A DNA stretch of 64,000 nt from JAWWPY01 sp963822825 (GTDB taxonomy: Bacteria > Actinomycetota > Actinomycetes > Streptosporangiales > Streptosporangiaceae). Shown here piece after piece: positions 32,192 to 41,078 of the stretch (position 1 is its first letter; every line of letters starts with the position of its first letter). The DNA lies in the NCBI GenBank assembly GCA_963822825.1, contig CAWGIW010000025.1, forward strand, positions 248,001-312,000. The letters are read 5' to 3'. Position numbers and translations under genes: made by a program. Below the pieces are notes generated by a model. It had not been told where the DNA came from, searched no databases, and saw only the letters and a program-made list of their open reading frames with translations.

Positions 32192-32818
32192 GTGCCGATC
32201 AGCGACGAGAAGATCAGTGAATTCCTGCACCGGCTCGCCGACCGCGTGCCTGTGCCGGGCGGTGGTGCCGTGGCGGCGTTGCAGGCCGCGCACGGTGCTG
32301 CTCTGCTCGGCATGGTCGCCCGGTACACCACGGGCGAGAAGTACGCCGCGCATCAGGCGATGATTGGCCGCATCATCACCGAGGCCGACGAGCTGCGCAG
32401 TATCGCGGTGCGGCTCGCCGAAGCCGACGCGGATGCGTTCACGGCGGTGGCCGATGCCTACCAGCTCCCCAAGTCCACCGACGGGGAGCGGGCCGCCCGC
32501 TCGGCGGCCGTCGCCCAGGCGCTGGTCAACGCGGCCTGGCCGCCAGCTCAGGTCATCAGCGTCGCCGGGATGGTGGTGGATCTCGCCGAGGCGCTGGCGG
32601 CGATCGGTAACCGCAACGTCATCAGCGATGTCGCCGCCGCGGCCGAGGCCGCCCGCGCCGCGGCGGCCACGGCCCGGGTCAACGTCGAGATCAACCTGGC
32701 CGGCATCACCGACGAGCAGGCCAGCCTGGAGATGATCGCCGAGGCAGACAAGGCTGACGACATCATCACCCGGGCCGAGCAGGTCACCGCCACCGTCCGC
32801 GAGCAGATCCGCGGGTAA
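32192..32818 (+). CDS. cyclodeaminase/cyclohydrolase-family protein (FTCD C-terminal type)
   Basis: 208 residues from the GTG at 32192 (GGGGGA upstream); the frame is open to 32111. The helical FTCD_C fold is clear: ISEFLHRLADRVPVPGGGAVAALQAAHGAALLGMVARYT (the PGGG-A motif binds folate), then ADADAFTAVADAYQLP and IGNRNVISDVAAAAEAARAA. In FTCD this domain releases ammonia from formimino-tetrahydrofolate. Stand-alone bacterial forms occur as methenyl-THF cyclohydrolases or as proteins of unknown use. No folate gene is adjacent. Confidence 0.85.
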   Translation: MPISDEKISEFLHRLADRVPVPGGGAVAALQAAHGAALLGMVARYTTGEKYAAHQAMIGRIITEADELRSIAVRLAEADADAFTAVADAYQLPKSTDGERAARSAAVAQALVNAAWPPAQVISVAGMVVDLAEALAAIGNRNVISDVAAAAEAARAAAATARVNVEINLAGITDEQASLEMIAEADKADDIITRAEQVTATVREQIRG

Positions 32819-32839
32819 CCGCGATCACACGGACACGGC

Positions 32840-33668
32840 TCAAGCGGGAGACGCGGGATGGTCGCGTCGCCGGGCCACCTGCAGAACCGCCCCCCAATGA
32901 CGGCGCAGCCGCCCGCCGGGCCGCTCAGCCAGGCGGCGGCGGATCTCGCCGTACAAGCGGTCACGTTTCCACGCATCCATGGCGATGTGGCCCGAGAACG
33001 TGTCGAGCAGACGGATGTACTCGTCGGCGGTATACGTGAGCGGCCAGTCGAAGTGGCGCAGCGCGACGTCCTCGAAGAGGCCGCTGCCCTCGATCTCGGC
33101 CCGGTCGTCGGGCAGTTCGCCCGGCCTGCGGCCCTCTCCCGGGCCGGAGCCCTTCGCCGATCTCGTCATAGACGGGCTGGATGTCGCGGAAGAACGTATC
33201 TCCGCCGCGCGGGAACACATGGCTCGCCCCCCACAGAGCGAGGTGGCCGCCCGGGCGGAGCAACTCCCAGGCCCGCTGGTACTTCACGGCTGGATCGATC
33301 CAGTGCCACGCGGTCGCGGCGAACACGAGGTCGAAAGCGGTCCCAGGCGGCGGCGCCCAGGTCTCGAAGTCAGCCTCGATGACGTGCACGTGCGGGAATC
33401 CGGCCAGGTTCCGCCGGGCCGCCGCGGCCAGCTGGGTGCCGATTTCAACGCACGTGATCCGAAAACCACGCCGGGCCAGAGGAGCGGTCGCCTTCCCGGT
33501 GGCGCAGCCGATTTCCAGCAGCCGATCACCGGATCTGAGCTCCGCCGAGCGCACCAGCTCGTCATACAGGCTGTCCGGGTAATCGGGCCGGGCCCGCTGA
33601 TAGAGCCGCGCGGCGGAGTCGAAGGTTGCCCTGAGCCGTTTCTGGTCAGCTGCCACACGCGCCATCAT
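32840..33668 (-). pseudogene. SAM-dependent methyltransferase with a frameshift
   Basis: The first frame starts at 33668 and holds LRATFDSAARLYQRARPDYP, the SAM site LLEIGCATGKATAPLARRG and AATAWHWIDP, then breaks after VYDEIGEGL (about 33140-33155). The second frame gives PGELPDDRAEIEGSGLFEDV, DWPLTYTADEYIRLLDTFSGH and ends ARRRDHPASPA at 32840. Together they form a normal type-11 methyltransferase of about 275 residues. One indel separates the halves. It is divergent from the thioredoxin gene. The substrate is unknown. Confidence 0.8.
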
Positions 33669-33790
33669 CGCAAGTCCGGGGCGCGCGGCGCTGGCGCTGC
33701 ACCGCAGCGCGCCTTACCGGTACCGGTCGGCCTTGACTCCGGACCGTGGTACGGACCGTACGTTTTTCTCAACGAACCGAGGAGGCTAAT

Positions 33791-34120
33791 GTGTCCAGCA
33801 CCTTTCTTCTGGCGACCGAGGCGGCTTTTGACGAAGAGATCAATGGATCGCCGGTCCCGGTGATCGTTGAATTCTGGGCGGAATGGTGCCCGCCGTGCAA
33901 GGCGATCGCGCCGGTGCTCGACTCGATCGCCAACGACTATGAGGGTCGGCTGCGGGTGCTCAAAATAAACGTCGACGAGCATCCGGAACTCGCCCGCCGG
34001 TACCAGGTCATCGGCATCCCGACCATCCTCGCCTTCAGCGGCGGCGAACTCCGGCGGCAGATGACTGGAGCCCGGAGCCGGGCCCGGCTGCTCAAAGACA
34101 TCGAAGACTTGCTTAGTTAG
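33791..34120 (+). CDS. thioredoxin-fold protein with CPPC active site
   Basis: 109 residues from the GTG at 33791, preceded by GAGGAGG. The fold is complete: VPVIVEFWAEWCPPCKAIAPVLDSIA (active cysteines C33 and C36), LKINVDEHPELARRYQVIGIPTI with the cis-Pro, and FSGGELRRQMTGA. The active site is CPPC rather than the usual CGPC, which in model systems makes the redox potential differ, so a specialised disulfide role is likely. It overlaps the convergent MerR gene by 8 nt. Confidence 0.92.
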   Translation: MSSTFLLATEAAFDEEINGSPVPVIVEFWAEWCPPCKAIAPVLDSIANDYEGRLRVLKINVDEHPELARRYQVIGIPTILAFSGGELRRQMTGARSRARLLKDIEDLLS

Positions 34121-34505
34121 CGACCCGAAGCGCCATGCAATCTTCGCTGCTGGGGTCTTCGCAAATATCAGCGAGGCGCTCGAGCCGGGTGCGGGTATCG
34201 GCCAGCTCCCGCTGGCGTTCATCCAGCGCATGGATCTTGGTCCGCGCCATGTGCAGGACGGTCTCCGCGGTGCTCGAGCCATCGGGGCCGACCAGGCTCG
34301 CGATCTCGCCGAGCGTGAACCCCAGCCGCTTGGCCCGGGCGATGAACTGGAGCCGCCACAGATCGGCCGCCGAGTACTGCCGGTAGCCAGCGCCGGTCCG
34401 CGGCGGGTCCCGGATCAGGCCCCGGCGCTCGTAGTAGCGAATGGTCTCCACGTTCACGCCCGCTTCGTGGGCCAGCTGGCCAATCGTGAGGACCTGCACA
34501 GCCAC
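34113..34505 (-). CDS. MerR-family regulator
   Basis: About 130 residues from the GTG at 34505 (VAVQVLTIGQLAHEAGVNVETIRYY). The winged HTH with ERRGLIRDPPRTGAGYRQY is standard, followed by the dimerisation coiled coil (VLHMARTKIHALDERQRELADTRTRLERLADIC). The end has two cysteines (CEDPSSEDC), so a metal or redox signal is conceivable, as in MerR/SoxR relatives. It overlaps the convergent thioredoxin gene by 8 nt, so transcription of each may affect the other. Confidence 0.88.
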   Translation of the reverse strand: MAVQVLTIGQLAHEAGVNVETIRYYERRGLIRDPPRTGAGYRQYSAADLWRLQFIARAKRLGFTLGEIASLVGPDGSSTAETVLHMARTKIHALDERQRELADTRTRLERLADICEDPSSEDCMALRVAN

Positions 34506-34534
34506 GAGGTTAACGGCCGTAGCGCGGTACAGGG

Positions 34535-35131
34535 TCAAGAGGCTCGCCGCCCGGGTGGGACGGGCCGCGACGCCGGGCGGGCGGGCTGGCCGGGCCGGGC
34601 CGCCTGGCGGGTGCGGTAGGCGGCGACGTTGGTGCGGTTCGCGCACGAGGTGCCGCAGAACCGCCGGGACCGGTTCTTGGACAGATCGACGTGCACGTTG
34701 TGGCAGTCGTCGGCCGCGCACAGCCGCAGCCGCTCCAGCTGCCCCGAGCGGATGACGTCGGCGAACGCCATGGCCGCCTCGACGGCCATCCGGTCGGCGA
34801 GTGGCGCGTCAGGGGACGTGGCGTGCAGGTGATAGTCCCAGCTGCCGTGCCTGACCAGCTGCGGCAGAGCATTCGCCTCCCGGAGCAGGACGTTGACAAG
34901 GTCGGCGGCGCCATCGGAATCCATCTCCCACAGCCGCTCCAGCCGGGGCCGCAGCCGGCGGACAGCGTCGAGTTCGGCCTGGTCACGCGTGCGCTCGCCG
35001 GTCCACTCCCAGGACGCGACGAAGTGATCGAGCGCGGCCAGGTCCGGCAGATGCTCGGTGCGGCCGCGGCCGGTGTTGACCAAGGCGGCGGCAGCGGCCA
35101 GCGCTACCTCGGTGTCATGGGCAAAAAGCAC
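34535..35131 (-). CDS. CGNR zinc-finger (ABATE-domain) regulator
   Basis: 198 residues from the GTG at 35131, with AAAGGAG upstream. The N-terminal stress-related ABATE domain (LAAAAALVNTGRGRTEHLPDLAALDHFV) leads to the C-terminal zinc finger LCAADDCHNVHVDLSKNRSRRFC then GTSCANRTNVAAYR. The CGNR signature here reads C-A-N-R. The tail is a Pro/Ala/Arg-rich stretch. It is divergent from the EamA transporter gene, which it may control. Confidence 0.88.
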   Translation of the reverse strand: MLFAHDTEVALAAAAALVNTGRGRTEHLPDLAALDHFVASWEWTGERTRDQAELDAVRRLRPRLERLWEMDSDGAADLVNVLLREANALPQLVRHGSWDYHLHATSPDAPLADRMAVEAAMAFADVIRSGQLERLRLCAADDCHNVHVDLSKNRSRRFCGTSCANRTNVAAYRTRQAARPGQPARPASRPVPPGRRAS

Positions 35132-35215
35132 CTTGACTCCTTTCCCGCCGCGCGGCTACTGTCACTAGCTTAGACGACTTTTGCCACTTACACCCCGACC
35201 CGCAGGAGTGCCGCG

Positions 35216-36235
35216 GTGACCTCTACCGGCCGTTCCGTCTCGAGCGGCACCGGCCTGGCTCTGGCCGCCGCGTCGGCCGCGACCTTCGGGACGTCGGGAA
35301 CATTCGGCTCGTCGCTGATCCAGGCGGGATGGAGCCCGGCGGCCGCCGTGCTCACCCGGATCGCCGCGGCGGCGCTCATGCTGACGGTCCCCGCCCTGCT
35401 GCAGTTGCGGGGCCGGTGGGCCCGGCTGCGCCGGGCGGCGGGCCGGGTCGCCGCCTATGGCCTGCTCGCGGTGGCGGGCTGCCAGTTGTTCTACTTCAAC
35501 GCCATTGAGCGAATGCCGGTCGGCGTCGCCCTGCTGCTGGAATATCTGGGCACGGTGCTGGTGGTCGGCTGGCTGTGGCTGCGCCATGGCCAGCGGCCCC
35601 GGCGGCTCACCGTGGCCGGCGCGGTCACCGCGATCGCCGGGCTGGCGATGGTGCTCAACCTGACCGGATCGACCCGGATCAACCCGGTCGGGGTGATGTG
35701 GGGGCTCCTGGCCGCCGTCGGTCTCGCGATCTACTTCCTGCTCTCGGCGGCTTCTGACGAGGAGCCGCTGCCGCCGGTCGTTATGGCGTGGGCGGGAATG
35801 TGTGTCGGTGCGGCCACCCTCGCCGCGCTGGGCTGGATCGGCGTACTGACGGTGACCACCACCGCGGGCGACGTTGATTTTCTGCACCATCGGGTCAGCT
35901 GGGTGGTGCCGGTGCTCGGGCTGTCGCTGGTGGCCGCGGTCATCGCGTATGTCGCAGGCATCGGGGCCGCCCGCCGGCTGGGGGCCAAGCTCGCCTCGTT
36001 CATCGGCCTGGCGGAGGTGCTGTTCGCGATCCTGTTCGCGTGGCTGCTGCTTGGTCAGCTGCCATCGGGCGTGCAGTTCCTCGGCGGAGCATTCATTCTC
36101 GCGGGCGTCACCCTGGTGCGCGTGGACGAACTGCGCGGCAGCGGCGCGGGGGAGCGCACCGGCTCAGCCGGTGACGGGGCGCACACCGGCGGCGCCCCAA
36201 CGACTCCCAGCGCATCTATTGCCGGCCGCTCTTAG
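35216..36235 (+). CDS. EamA/DMT-family transporter (RhtA-like)
   Basis: 339 residues, ten hydrophobic segments in two EamA repeats (for example LALAAASAATFGTSGTFGSSL, GLLAVAGCQLFYFNAIERMPVGVALLLEYLGTVLVVGW, and GLAEVLFAILFAWLLLGQLP). This RhtA-like branch exports amino acids or other small metabolites. GTG start with GCAGGAG. The C-terminal 45 residues are a Gly/Thr-rich cytoplasmic tail. The second group II intron lies 19 bp after its stop. Confidence 0.88.
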   Translation: MTSTGRSVSSGTGLALAAASAATFGTSGTFGSSLIQAGWSPAAAVLTRIAAAALMLTVPALLQLRGRWARLRRAAGRVAAYGLLAVAGCQLFYFNAIERMPVGVALLLEYLGTVLVVGWLWLRHGQRPRRLTVAGAVTAIAGLAMVLNLTGSTRINPVGVMWGLLAAVGLAIYFLLSAASDEEPLPPVVMAWAGMCVGAATLAALGWIGVLTVTTTAGDVDFLHHRVSWVVPVLGLSLVAAVIAYVAGIGAARRLGAKLASFIGLAEVLFAILFAWLLLGQLPSGVQFLGGAFILAGVTLVRVDELRGSGAGERTGSAGDGAHTGGAPTTPSASIAGRS

Positions 36236-36239
36236 TGGG

Positions 36240-36245
36240 TAGTTT
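36240..36245 (+). promoter_or_regulatory. -10 box TAGTTT of the second intron-interrupted gene
   Basis: TAGTTT lies 7 nt before the ATG split by intron copy 2, mirroring TATGAT before copy 1. The gene would be leaderless without the intron. Confidence 0.45.
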
Positions 36246-36254
36246 GCCGGGCAT

Positions 36255-38262
36255 GTTGCGTCCTGGAAGCTGGTCCAGGCCTGCGGGTGGAAGTCCCGTC
36301 CGGGTAGACACCGGAGTGCCCGGTAGCAGGCCCCGGTTCGCCGCTGAGAGGCGGCGGGCTAAGCGGGGTGTCAAAAGCCTCTTTGGAGGGAGCAAGCACG
36401 CGGGCCGTAGCGTAAAGCGAACCTTGCAGCCTCGTCACAATCACAACGGAGGAGCCGAGCCGCTCATGTCACGGCGAAGGCCACGTCCGTCAGGCCTCGT
36501 TCCGGTTATGGCCTGGTGGGTTCTCCCGGGGTATGGAGGGCGGCACGTGTGCATGGTCTGGGCCGGAACAGGAGAGACCCGTCTGCCTGGCCTGCGTCGG
36601 GCAAAGACCAGGCGTATAAGCCGATGGTGAAGTCGCCTGGAGGGCAGCGGGAGTCCGAGGGGGCCGTAGTACCGGTGATCGGCGTGCAGCATAACGCGCC
36701 GGGAGGGAAGGGCCCTCGCTTTGATCACGCCTGGGATGAGGGTAAGCGTCAGGGCATGGCCGGGACCGCCCGGCCCAGCCACCCCGGCAGGCCTTCGCCT
36801 GCCGTACCGGGAGAGGTTCCGCAGCCGGCTTTCGATGGGCGGGCGTCTTCCGGGAACGTGCGACGACTTCAGCGCAGGCTATGGGCTGCGGCCAAGCAGT
36901 CTCCGGAGCGGCGTTTCCACGCCCTGTATGACCGTATCTGCAGGGGTGACGTCCTGCGGGAGGCGTGGAAACGGGTCCGGGCCAATCGCGGGGCCGCCGG
37001 GGTGGATCGGATCACCCTGGCGTATGTGGAGAACGAGTACGGGGCTGAGCGGCTGCTCGCTGAGCTTCAGCGCGATCTCCGCGAAGGCTGTTACCGTCCC
37101 GCGCCCGCCAGGCGCGTGGAGATCCCGAAACCGCAAGGCGGGAAGCGGCCGCTGGGCATACCGGTGGTCCGTGACAGGGTGGCCCAGCAGGCGGCCAAGC
37201 TCGTGCTGGAACCCATCTTCGAGGCGGATTTTCTGCCGTGCTCGTATGGGTTCCGGCCGCGCCGGTCGGCCACGCAGGCGATGGAACGGCTGCGCACCGG
37301 CTTCATCGAGGGCTGCCAGTTCGTCGCGGAGTTTGATATCCGCAGTTTCTTCGGCGAGATCAGCCATGACCGGCTGCTCGCTGAGGCCGGGCGGCGGGTG
37401 TCAGACCGCAGGGTGCTCAAGCTGGTCCGCATGTGGCTCCAGGCAGGCGTGATGACGGAACAGGGTGTCGAGCGGACGGTCGCTGGCACACCCCAGGGCG
37501 GGGTCATTTCCCCGCTGCTGGCCAACATCTACCTGCACGTCCTGGACACCGAGTTCACCAGGCGCAACCTGGGTGAACTGGTGCGTTACGCCGACGACGG
37601 CGTGGCGCTGTGCCGGTCACAGGCGCAGGCCCAGGCGGCCCTGGGCGCGGTGCGGGACATCCTCGCGTCGCTGGGGCTGGAACTGCACCCGGAGAAGACG
37701 AAGGTAGTTGACCTCAGGGAAGGCCGGGAAGGCCTGGATTTCCTGGGCTGCCACTTCCATGCCCGCATGTCGGGGCGGCTGTGGGAACAGAAGCGGATCA
37801 TCCGCTACTACCTGCACCGCTGGCCCTCGCAGCAGGCCATGAACCGGCTCCGGGCCAAGGTCCGGGACCGCACCGGCCGCAACCGCACAGGCGTGAAAGA
37901 CATCCGCGACGTGATCGCTGACGTCAACCCGCTGCTGCGCGGCTGGGGCAACTACTTCCGCACCGGGAACGCCGCCGCCAAATTCCGGCAGGCTGACAAC
38001 TACGTCGTCAGGCGGCTGAAACGCCTGATGATCAAGAAACGTGGGCGCAACCTGCACGCCGGGCAAGCCCGGCAGTGGACCGAGGAGTGGTTCAACGGGC
38101 ACGGCCTTTACCGCCTGCGTGGCACCATCCGCTATCCGAAGGCAGCGTAACCATGCCAAGAAGATCATCGGTAAGCCGTATGCGGGAAAACCGCACGTAC
38201 GGATTGAAAGGGGGATGGGGAAACCGGACCGCACAGCGGCACCGGCGCCCCTGACTACCAAT
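36255..38262 (+). mobile_element. group II intron, copy 2, inserted inside an ATG start codon
   Basis: It appears identical to copy 1 with a constant offset of 23,160 bp. The shared block is 36252-38264. Outside it the flanks differ at once (GG against GT on the left, CTGACG against ACGAGG on the right). Splicing GTTGCG...CCAAT joins AT to G and restores the ATG of the NTF2-like gene at 38261. Domain V is at about 38171-38206. Same strand as copy 1, so the two are direct repeats. Confidence 0.9.
36624..38150 (+). CDS. ltrA: group II intron reverse transcriptase/maturase, copy 2
   Basis: The translation is identical to that of copy 1 (about 508 residues from 36624): RT blocks with FDIRSFFGEI, GTPQGGVISPLLANIYL and YADDG, then the GIIM maturase region with LLRGWGNYFRTGN. 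No endonuclease domain. Identity of the whole protein and its DNA points to very recent mobility or gene conversion. Confidence 0.93.
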   Translation: MVKSPGGQRESEGAVVPVIGVQHNAPGGKGPRFDHAWDEGKRQGMAGTARPSHPGRPSPAVPGEVPQPAFDGRASSGNVRRLQRRLWAAAKQSPERRFHALYDRICRGDVLREAWKRVRANRGAAGVDRITLAYVENEYGAERLLAELQRDLREGCYRPAPARRVEIPKPQGGKRPLGIPVVRDRVAQQAAKLVLEPIFEADFLPCSYGFRPRRSATQAMERLRTGFIEGCQFVAEFDIRSFFGEISHDRLLAEAGRRVSDRRVLKLVRMWLQAGVMTEQGVERTVAGTPQGGVISPLLANIYLHVLDTEFTRRNLGELVRYADDGVALCRSQAQAQAALGAVRDILASLGLELHPEKTKVVDLREGREGLDFLGCHFHARMSGRLWEQKRIIRYYLHRWPSQQAMNRLRAKVRDRTGRNRTGVKDIRDVIADVNPLLRGWGNYFRTGNAAAKFRQADNYVVRRLKRLMIKKRGRNLHAGQARQWTEEWFNGHGLYRLRGTIRYPKAA

Positions 38263-38638
38263 GACTGACGCGAAGCAGGTGGTGGCGGCGTACTGGGCGG
38301 CCGCGGAAGCCAGGGACTGGGAGACGTTTGGTTCCCTGGTCGCCGAGAACGTCGTGTACGAGGCTCCGCAGTCCCGGGAGCGAGTCCGTGGCCGGGCCGC
38401 CTACGTGCGGTTCAACGCCGAGGGCTTCCCGGGCGGCTGGCACCTGTCGGTGGAGCGGATCGTGGGCACCGGCGGGGAGGCGGTGAGCCTGATCCGGCTC
38501 TCGGATGACGACGGCACCCAGCCCGGGCTGTGCTTCTTTGATCTCGACGAGGACGGCCGGATAGCCCGGATCACCGATTTCTGGCCGGATCCGTACGACC
38601 CCCCGGCCGGTCGCGGGCATCTTGCCGACCGGTATTAG
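38261..38638 (+). CDS. SnoaL/NTF2-like protein
   Basis: 125 residues beginning MTDAKQVVAAYWAAAEARDW. The NTF2 cone fold is visible: FGSLVAENVVYEAPQSRERVRGRAAYVRFNAEGFPG, then two strands (VSLIRLSDD and LCFFDLDEDGRIARITDFWPDPY). Such proteins act as isomerases, hydrolases or binding proteins; the ligand is unknown. Its ATG is split by group II intron copy 2, and the intron end keeps an ATG in the unspliced RNA. The stop TAG lies in an 18-bp unit that is duplicated. Confidence 0.85.
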   Translation: MTDAKQVVAAYWAAAEARDWETFGSLVAENVVYEAPQSRERVRGRAAYVRFNAEGFPGGWHLSVERIVGTGGEAVSLIRLSDDDGTQPGLCFFDLDEDGRIARITDFWPDPYDPPAGRGHLADRY

Positions 38639-38659
38639 GGCGCCGACCGGTATTAGGGC
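38624..38659. repeat. 18-bp duplication containing the stop codon
   Basis: GCCGACCGGTATTAGGGC occurs at 38624-38641 and again at 38642-38659. The first copy encodes the last residues and TAG stop of the NTF2-like gene. Confidence 0.9.
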
Positions 38660-38696
38660 GGAGTGCGTGTGCCAGGCTCCACTTGACCATGAGGAA

Positions 38697-39143
38697 ATGA
38701 CGAATAGAGCTGACGCGATGGACGACCCCTGGGATCTTGAGCGTTTTGTCACCGCCCAAGACGCCGGCGGCGCGTATGACCGTGCCACCGCCGAACTGCG
38801 CCGCGGACGCAAGACGGGTCACTGGATGTGGTTTGTCTTCCCGCAGATCGCAGGCCTCGGGCACAGCCCGACGTCGAGAAGGTTCGCGATCTCCTCACGG
38901 GAGGAGGCCGAGGCGTATCTGCGGCATCCGGTGCTCGGCCCGCGACTGCTCGAATGCGCACGCCTGGTCGCCGAGGCGCGGGGCCGCGACGCGGAGCAGA
39001 TCTTCGGCGTCATCGACGCGCAGAAGCTGCGCTCATCCATGACCTTGTTCATGCGGGCCGCTCCGGGCGAGCCGCTGCTGCGCCAGGTGCTCAGCCAGTA
39101 CTTCGACGGCCTGCCCGATCCGGCGACCGACCAGCGCGTCTGA
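38697..39143 (+). CDS. DUF1810 family protein
   Basis: 148 residues from the ATG at 38697 (an ATG at 38718 is also possible). The DUF1810 signature is complete: DPWDLERFVTAQDAGGAYDRA, ELRRGRKTGHWMWFVFPQIAGLG, SPTSRRFAISSREEAEAYLRHPVLGPRLLECA and FGVIDAQKLRSSMTLF. The family is a small helical protein conserved from bacteria to plants; its biochemical function is not settled. GAGGAA lies close to the first ATG. It precedes the histidine kinase gene by 4 bp. Confidence 0.88.
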   Translation: MTNRADAMDDPWDLERFVTAQDAGGAYDRATAELRRGRKTGHWMWFVFPQIAGLGHSPTSRRFAISSREEAEAYLRHPVLGPRLLECARLVAEARGRDAEQIFGVIDAQKLRSSMTLFMRAAPGEPLLRQVLSQYFDGLPDPATDQRV

Positions 39144-39147
39144 GCTC

Positions 39148-40278
39148 ATGGGCCTGCAGGCACTGCTATGGCGAGCGATCGCGGCCTACCGTTTCGCCTC
39201 GCTGGGGTACGCCGCTATTCTCCTCGCGGCGAACCGGCACGACTACCGCCCGCTGGCCCTGGCCTGGGGGGTGTTCGCGGGCATGGTCGCCTGGACGGTG
39301 GTCACGACGTACGCTTACGCCCGGCCCGCGGGGCGCACCCGCGCTTTGCTGGTGGCTGACGTCGCGGTGACCGCGGCCGCGCTGCTGTCCACTCCCGTCC
39401 TCGAGAACGGCGCGCACGGCACGGTCATGCCGATCACCGCGACGTGGGTCGCCGGGCCGGTCCTGGCGTGCGCGGTGGCCGCCGGCCGCCGGGCCGGGGT
39501 GGCCGCCGCGATCGTGCTCGGTATCTGCGACATCGCGCGGCACCGTCCCATTTCCGGCGCCTTCAACGCGTCGGCGCTCAACGGCCCGATTCTCATGCTG
39601 CTCGCGGGCTGGGTCGTGGGATACGTTTCCAGGCTCGCGGTCCAGGCTGAACTCGCGTTGCAGCAGGCTACCCAAATAGAGGCGGCCAGCCGGGAACGCG
39701 ACAGGATCGCCCGCGGCATCCACGACTCCGTCCTCCAGGTTCTGGCCCTCGTCCACCGCAGGGGCAGCGAATTGGGCGGCGAGGCGGCCGAGATCGGCCG
39801 CCTGGCAGGCGAACAGGAAACGGCACTGAGAAATCTGATCGCCACGGGCGGACAGGAAGCGCTGCCCTTCGGTGAACTCGATCTGAGGACGCTTCTGGCC
39901 CGCGAGGCGTCCGCCACGGTCTCCGTGGTCACTCCGGCCGAGCCCGTGCGGCTTGGCGCGGAGGCGGCGCGGGAGACCGCGTCCGCGGTCCACGCGGCCC
40001 TGGACAACGTGCGGAGGCACTGCGGCGACGGCGCGAAGGCCTGGGTCCTCGTCGAGGACGAGGGAAGCCTGGTGACCGTGACCATCCGGGACGACGGCCC
40101 GGGCATACCGGACGGCCGGCTGGATGAGGCGGCGGAGGACGGGCGGCTGGGCATCAGCCAGGCGATCCGCGGCCGGATCCTCGACCTTGGCGGGCGCGTC
40201 CGGATCACGTCCGCGCCAGGCTCGGGAACCGAGGTGCGGCTGCACGTGCCGCGCTCGGGCGAGTTGGCGGCCCGTTGA
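39148..40278 (+). CDS. sensor histidine kinase (MacS-type, NarL partner)
   Basis: 376 residues. A DUF5931-like membrane region with about six helices (residues 10-165) is followed by a HisKA_3 dimerisation helix. H192 in RDRIARGIHDSVLQVLALV is the phospho-acceptor. The ATPase has ALDNVRRHCG (N box), DDGPGIPDG (G1) and GRLGISQAIRGRI (G2). The membrane part may sense an envelope signal. The response regulator gene follows after 87 bp. Confidence 0.9.
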   Translation: MGLQALLWRAIAAYRFASLGYAAILLAANRHDYRPLALAWGVFAGMVAWTVVTTYAYARPAGRTRALLVADVAVTAAALLSTPVLENGAHGTVMPITATWVAGPVLACAVAAGRRAGVAAAIVLGICDIARHRPISGAFNASALNGPILMLLAGWVVGYVSRLAVQAELALQQATQIEAASRERDRIARGIHDSVLQVLALVHRRGSELGGEAAEIGRLAGEQETALRNLIATGGQEALPFGELDLRTLLAREASATVSVVTPAEPVRLGAEAARETASAVHAALDNVRRHCGDGAKAWVLVEDEGSLVTVTIRDDGPGIPDGRLDEAAEDGRLGISQAIRGRILDLGGRVRITSAPGSGTEVRLHVPRSGELAAR

Positions 40279-40365
40279 TGGCCTTCTTTCTCAACGATAA
40301 ACCGCTTCTCGATCTCACGGCGACCGCCCCTGTGCCGGGCGAGCGGGATGCCTTAGGGTGCCGGT

Positions 40366-41049
40366 GTGGGTGCGCCGCGCGTCCGGGTCATGATCGTTGA
40401 CGATCATCCGATGTGGCGGGACGCGGTGGCCCGTGACCTCAGCGAGGCCGGATTCGAGGTCACCGCCACGGCCAAAGACGGGGCGCAGGCGCTGCGCGTG
40501 GTCGGGGCCGCGCGGCCGGACGTGGTCGTGCTCGATTTGGCCCTGCCCGACGCCTCCGGCGTCGAGGTGACCCGCGGCATCCTGGCGGCATGCCCAGCCG
40601 CGCGGGTGCTGATCCTCTCGGCCAGCGGCGAGCAGCAGGACGTGCTGGACGCCATCAAGGCCGGTGCGGCCGGGTACCTGGTCAAGTCCACGGCCCGGAC
40701 GGAGTTTCTCGATGCGGTGCGGCGCACGGCGGCGGGCGACGCGGTTTTCACGCCGGGCCTGGCCGGGCTGGTGCTCGGCGAGTTCCGGCGGCTCGCGTCC
40801 GGCCCCGCTCCCGGCGCCGCGGGCGCGCCGCATCTCACCGAGCGCGAGGCCGAGGTCCTGCGGATGGTCGCGACCGGGCTTTCCTACAAGCAGATCGCCG
40901 ACCGGCTCGTGCTCTCCCACCGCACCGTGCAGAACCATGTGCAGAACACGCTGACCAAGCTTCACCTGCACAACCGGGTTGAGCTGGTCAGATACGCCAT
41001 CGAGCACGGCCTGGACGGCGGCCCGATGGATTCCGGGAACACCGCGTAG
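40366..41049 (+). CDS. NarL/LuxR-family response regulator
   Basis: 227 residues. The receiver has the acidic pair VDDH (about 11-14), phospho-site D57 in VVVLDLALPD, and K in YLVKST. The LuxR HTH is LTEREAEVLRMVATGLSYKQIADRLVLSHRTVQNHVQNTL. It partners with the adjacent MacS-type kinase. The GTG start follows TAGGGT by 6 nt, so it probably has its own leaderless promoter in addition to read-through from the kinase gene. Target genes are unknown. Confidence 0.92.
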   Translation: MGAPRVRVMIVDDHPMWRDAVARDLSEAGFEVTATAKDGAQALRVVGAARPDVVVLDLALPDASGVEVTRGILAACPAARVLILSASGEQQDVLDAIKAGAAGYLVKSTARTEFLDAVRRTAAGDAVFTPGLAGLVLGEFRRLASGPAPGAAGAPHLTEREAEVLRMVATGLSYKQIADRLVLSHRTVQNHVQNTLTKLHLHNRVELVRYAIEHGLDGGPMDSGNTA

Positions 41050-41078
41050 GAATTCCGCTCACGGGCCGCCGCCGGGCG

